This document shows positions 6,261 through 8,476 of a stretch of 8,476 nucleotides of DNA, one piece after another. The position numbers and the translations under genes are program-made. Under the pieces are notes generated by a model. It was not told the DNA's origin. It saw only the letters and a list, made by a program, of their open reading frames with translations, and searched no databases. Every line of letters starts with the position of its first letter. Position 1 is the stretch's first letter. The DNA comes from Puniceicoccaceae bacterium (GTDB lineage Bacteria; Verrucomicrobiota; Verrucomicrobiia; Opitutales; Coraliomargaritaceae), in the NCBI GenBank assembly GCA_003567255.1, contig PWZW01000002.1, positions 1 through 8,476 on the forward strand, read 5' to 3'.

Positions 6261-8097
6261 AAAATCAGCAGATTCTAAGGAAAAAAAGTCCGCGGGTAGC
6301 GGTCTCGACCTCAGCGCTTTGAGTGATCTGAGTTTTGGGCCGGACTGGGCCGACAGCTCCAAAACCTCATCCCGTAGCAACAATGCGTCGAGCGAACGCA
6401 AAGGACGTCCCCGCCCCTCCAAGGAAGGTGGATACAGAGACCGTCGGCCAGACCGCGGAACCCGGCAGGGCGGGGAAGGTGCCCCGCGTCGAGACGGAAG
6501 CGGTCAAGGAGTCGGCGGCAGTCGCGGTAGGCGTGATGAGCCATCGCGATTTGCCTCGGTTGAAAGGCGCGGAGGCCGAACCCCCGCCATGGCCCCGGTT
6601 CCGTTCAAGCCTATAGTTGAGGTGGATTTTTACCCTCAGGATGAAGCCTTCGATGCCTTGGTCCTACGTCTCAGAGCAAATTGCCGAACCTACCAACTGT
6701 TTGAAATTGCACACTTACTGCTCGAAAAGCCGGAGAGGTTTGTTGTTTTAGTGAGGCCTCTCCCTTCCGCTGAGGAAAAGGGAATGCATTACTCGGTGCC
6801 CGATCACCTTCCATTCATGAGCGAAGCGGAAGCGGTCGATTATGTTTTGGCCAATCACCTTGATCGTTTTTTTGAGGTAGAGGCAGTTGAGGTGGATCCG
6901 CCCAAGGGTAATTTTCTGATGGTAAACCGCTGCGGGGTGACCGGAGCGTTACTGGGCCCGCCAAACTACCACCTTTACCAGTCCTTTCTCCAGCAACACT
7001 TTCACACCTCCATAAAAGGAATGTCGTTTGAACGGTTTGTGGCCAAGGTGGAGACGGTGAAGGACGAAGCAGCTATCGCAGAATGGATGGACCAGATGCG
7101 TAAAGGCCAACGTTACACGGTGCGAGTCCCGGAGAACCCAGCAGAAGTCTCCGCAAAGGCCGCAACGAAATCCACCGGTGAACCGGATTCTGAAGAACCG
7201 GCGCCCGATGCCGGAGTGGAGGATGCAGTTGTGGAGCAAGCAGAGATAAGCAGTCCAGACCCTGCGATCGAAGGAAAACAGGATAATGATGCCGAGGTAA
7301 AACCTCCGCTGAGTTTTACCACACTGGAGGAGGCTAAGGCCTATCTTCTTGGAGAACGTCGTGATGAAGTGGTCAAATCTTCCCCGCAGGTACGTTTTGC
7401 CGGGAAGGATATTGCAAAGCTTCCCGACGGCCCCTTGCGCCAGTCCATCGAAGCTGTTTACGAAAAACAGAAGCATTTTCCGCTCGATACGGCCAACAAT
7501 ATCCGTGGACGTCTGCGCCGTGACAAATTCACCGTTTACAAAAAAGGTGCCAAGGGCATCTCCTACGTCTGTGCGGTTAAACGCAAATTCCGCGGACCTG
7601 AGACGGTGTTCACAGAATCTATTGATCAGCTGATTCGGTTTGTTGAATCCAAACCAATGATCAAGGTTAAAGCTTTGGCTAAAGAACTTCTTGGTCTGGA
7701 TGATATTGACACCTCAGAGCGTCCTGAGGGTGTGGACGCTCCAGAAGCGAGCACAGAAAGCGCGGAGCGTGAAAAGGTATTGAACCAGTTAGCCAGAGAT
7801 CTCCGGTGGCTCATTACAGAAGGTTACGTTAGTGAGTTTGGGGATGGTAGTTTGTTCGCACAACCCATGTTGCCAGCGGCAGGGGGCGGAAAGCCGAAAA
7901 AGGAAAACGTAAATTCAGCAGACACGGAAGGGACAAACCCAAAGCCCACTGCGGAGGCAGTACCTCAGCAGGAAAGCGAAAATGGAGGAAGTGAAGCAAA
8001 TGCCCCGGAGGACATCTCGCCTGAAAAAGGCGCGGGTGATGACAAGGTGCCAACGGCCGACAAATCCCCGAAGTCCGAAAGCGAGAAATTAGGCTGA
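6253..8097 (+). CDS. Conserved-looking protein of unknown function with Arg/Gly-rich N-terminus
   Basis: I do not recognise this 614-residue protein as a named family. The layout visible is as follows. Residues 1-115 are low-complexity, Ser-rich then Arg/Gly-rich (about 50-110), as in RGG-type nucleic-acid-binding tails. A folded alpha/beta domain at about 116-290 contains the striking segment NRCGVTGALLGPPNYHLYQ (225-243). An acidic, Pro/Ala/Glu-rich linker covers about 291-353. A second basic folded domain spans about 354-470 (SIEAVYEKQKHFP, then NIRGRLRRDKFTVYKKGAKG). A helical segment resembling a winged helix lies at about 470-538, with LRWLITEGYVSEFGDGSLF as a possible wing. An acidic disordered tail covers 539-614. 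There is no signal peptide or membrane helix, so it is cytosolic. RNA or DNA binding is my inference from composition only. The ATG at 6253 has no Shine-Dalgarno sequence. It lies 104 bp after the transglutaminase gene on the same strand, and may or may not share its transcript. Confidence 0.85.
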   Translation: MAEKSADSKEKKSAGSGLDLSALSDLSFGPDWADSSKTSSRSNNASSERKGRPRPSKEGGYRDRRPDRGTRQGGEGAPRRDGSGQGVGGSRGRRDEPSRFASVERRGGRTPAMAPVPFKPIVEVDFYPQDEAFDALVLRLRANCRTYQLFEIAHLLLEKPERFVVLVRPLPSAEEKGMHYSVPDHLPFMSEAEAVDYVLANHLDRFFEVEAVEVDPPKGNFLMVNRCGVTGALLGPPNYHLYQSFLQQHFHTSIKGMSFERFVAKVETVKDEAAIAEWMDQMRKGQRYTVRVPENPAEVSAKAATKSTGEPDSEEPAPDAGVEDAVVEQAEISSPDPAIEGKQDNDAEVKPPLSFTTLEEAKAYLLGERRDEVVKSSPQVRFAGKDIAKLPDGPLRQSIEAVYEKQKHFPLDTANNIRGRLRRDKFTVYKKGAKGISYVCAVKRKFRGPETVFTESIDQLIRFVESKPMIKVKALAKELLGLDDIDTSERPEGVDAPEASTESAEREKVLNQLARDLRWLITEGYVSEFGDGSLFAQPMLPAAGGGKPKKENVNSADTEGTNPKPTAEAVPQQESENGGSEANAPEDISPEKGAGDDKVPTADKSPKSESEKLG

Positions 8098-8102
8098 TTG
8101 GA

Positions 8103-8118
8103 AGTAGCCCCAGCTACT
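8103..8118. repeat. Small hairpin between convergent genes
   Basis: AGTAGC-CCCA-GCTACT is a perfect 6-bp inverted repeat with a four-base loop. It sits in the 16-bp gap between the convergent unknown gene and the L,D-transpeptidase, and covers the latter's stop codon. No T-run follows on either strand, so it is at best a weak bidirectional terminator. An adjacent 8-bp palindrome, CGTCGACG (8119-8126), is inside the coding region. Confidence 0.3.
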
Positions 8119-8476
8119 CGTCGACGTAAACAGGCAAGCCGACACGACTAAGTTCGAGCAGAGTTTCCGCGTTCCAGTTTGCGAGGCGAAAACATCCGCT
8201 GGATTCGGTGCGGCCGACTTGTTCGGGCGCTGGTGTGCCATGTATTCCGTAGCTGGGTTTGCTTAGCCCAATCCAGACGGTTCCGACGGGATTGTTGGGC
8301 CCCGGAGGGATGATCATTGGGTGGTTAATCTGCTCTCTAACCGCCGCATCAGGGAAAATGCGTGGGTTAAAGGTATAATTAGGATTTTTGACGCGGTTTT
8401 TCACTTCCAAGCGGCCAACGGGTCTTTTTTCCTGTTCTCGGGCAATGCTTACCGGAAAGTGGAGGAGTAAGGTATC
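8114..8476 (-). CDS. L,D-transpeptidase (YkuD domain), C-terminal part
   Basis: The last 120 residues of a YkuD-type L,D-transpeptidase are present; the 5' part lies beyond the right edge. The frame is open to the window end, and a TTG at 8408-8410 is an internal codon rather than the start. The catalytic signature is complete: IHGTPAPEQVG, then SSGCFRL. The catalytic Cys is at 8192-8194 (residue 95 of the visible part), with the His of HGT at visible residue 79 and the Arg of CFRL at 97. Upstream, PGPNNPVGTVWIGL is typical of the strand region before the HGT motif. These enzymes form 3-3 crosslinks in peptidoglycan or attach proteins to it, in the periplasm. Any signal peptide or LysM domain would be in the missing part. 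It is convergent with the unknown 614-residue gene. Confidence 0.95.
   Translation of the reverse strand, partial: DTLLLHFPVSIAREQEKRPVGRLEVKNRVKNPNYTFNPRIFPDAAVREQINHPMIIPPGPNNPVGTVWIGLSKPSYGIHGTPAPEQVGRTESSGCFRLANWNAETLLELSRVGLPVYVDE

Noticed and set aside
6949..7476. 175-codon open frame on the minus strand inside the unknown 614-residue gene
   Set aside because: It is antisense to a gene with a clear amino-acid pattern; its translation is Cys/Phe/Arg-rich with no domain-like pattern, as expected of a shadow frame.
8103..8118. Intrinsic bidirectional terminator between convergent genes
   Set aside because: The stem is only 6 bp and no T-tract follows on either strand; kept only as an inverted repeat.
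8408..8410. TTG as the start of a short 98-residue L,D-transpeptidase
   Set aside because: The frame is open upstream to the window end and reads as L,D-transpeptidase-like sequence, so the gene is simply cut by the window edge.

Overview
The window is an ordinary-looking chromosomal segment, most likely from a Gram-negative bacterium. A Verrucomicrobiota/Opitutales-type organism is my tentative guess. It rests on the flavour of the transaldolase and MoxR proteins, the scarcity of Shine-Dalgarno sequences, and a large downstream protein of a kind I associate with that group; no 16S rRNA or marker gene is present to prove it. Genes cover almost the whole window. There is no sign of phage, insertion sequences, CRISPR arrays, tRNA or rRNA.

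Left part (1-1576, all minus strand): the first 18 codons of an NAD(P)-binding oxidoreductase of the 3-hydroxyisobutyrate / 6-phosphogluconate dehydrogenase superfamily, a complete transaldolase of the pentose phosphate pathway, and a small four-helix DUF423 membrane protein. DUF423 and transaldolase are 14 bp apart and probably co-transcribed. A perfect 7-bp inverted repeat lies between transaldolase and the oxidoreductase.

Centre (1577-6148): a 156-bp divergent intergenic region, then a tight plus-strand operon of MoxR AAA+ ATPase, DUF58 protein and TgpA-like transglutaminase membrane protein. Gene ends abut or overlap. This three-gene module is widespread and linked to cell-envelope or protein-maturation functions, but its substrate is generally unknown. 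The ATPase would act as a cytosolic chaperone-like motor, DUF58 as a membrane-anchored vWA-like adaptor, and the transglutaminase domain would face the periplasm.

Right part (6149-8476): a 104-bp gap holding two overlapping mini-ORFs, then a 614-residue protein of unknown function on the plus strand. It has disordered Arg/Gly-rich and acidic ends and linker around two or three folded domains, with a winged-helix-like C-terminal part. It converges on the C-terminal part of an L,D-transpeptidase on the minus strand, which is cut by the window end. The transglutaminase module and the peptidoglycan crosslinking enzyme give this half a cell-envelope flavour. The least explained gene is the 614-residue protein.
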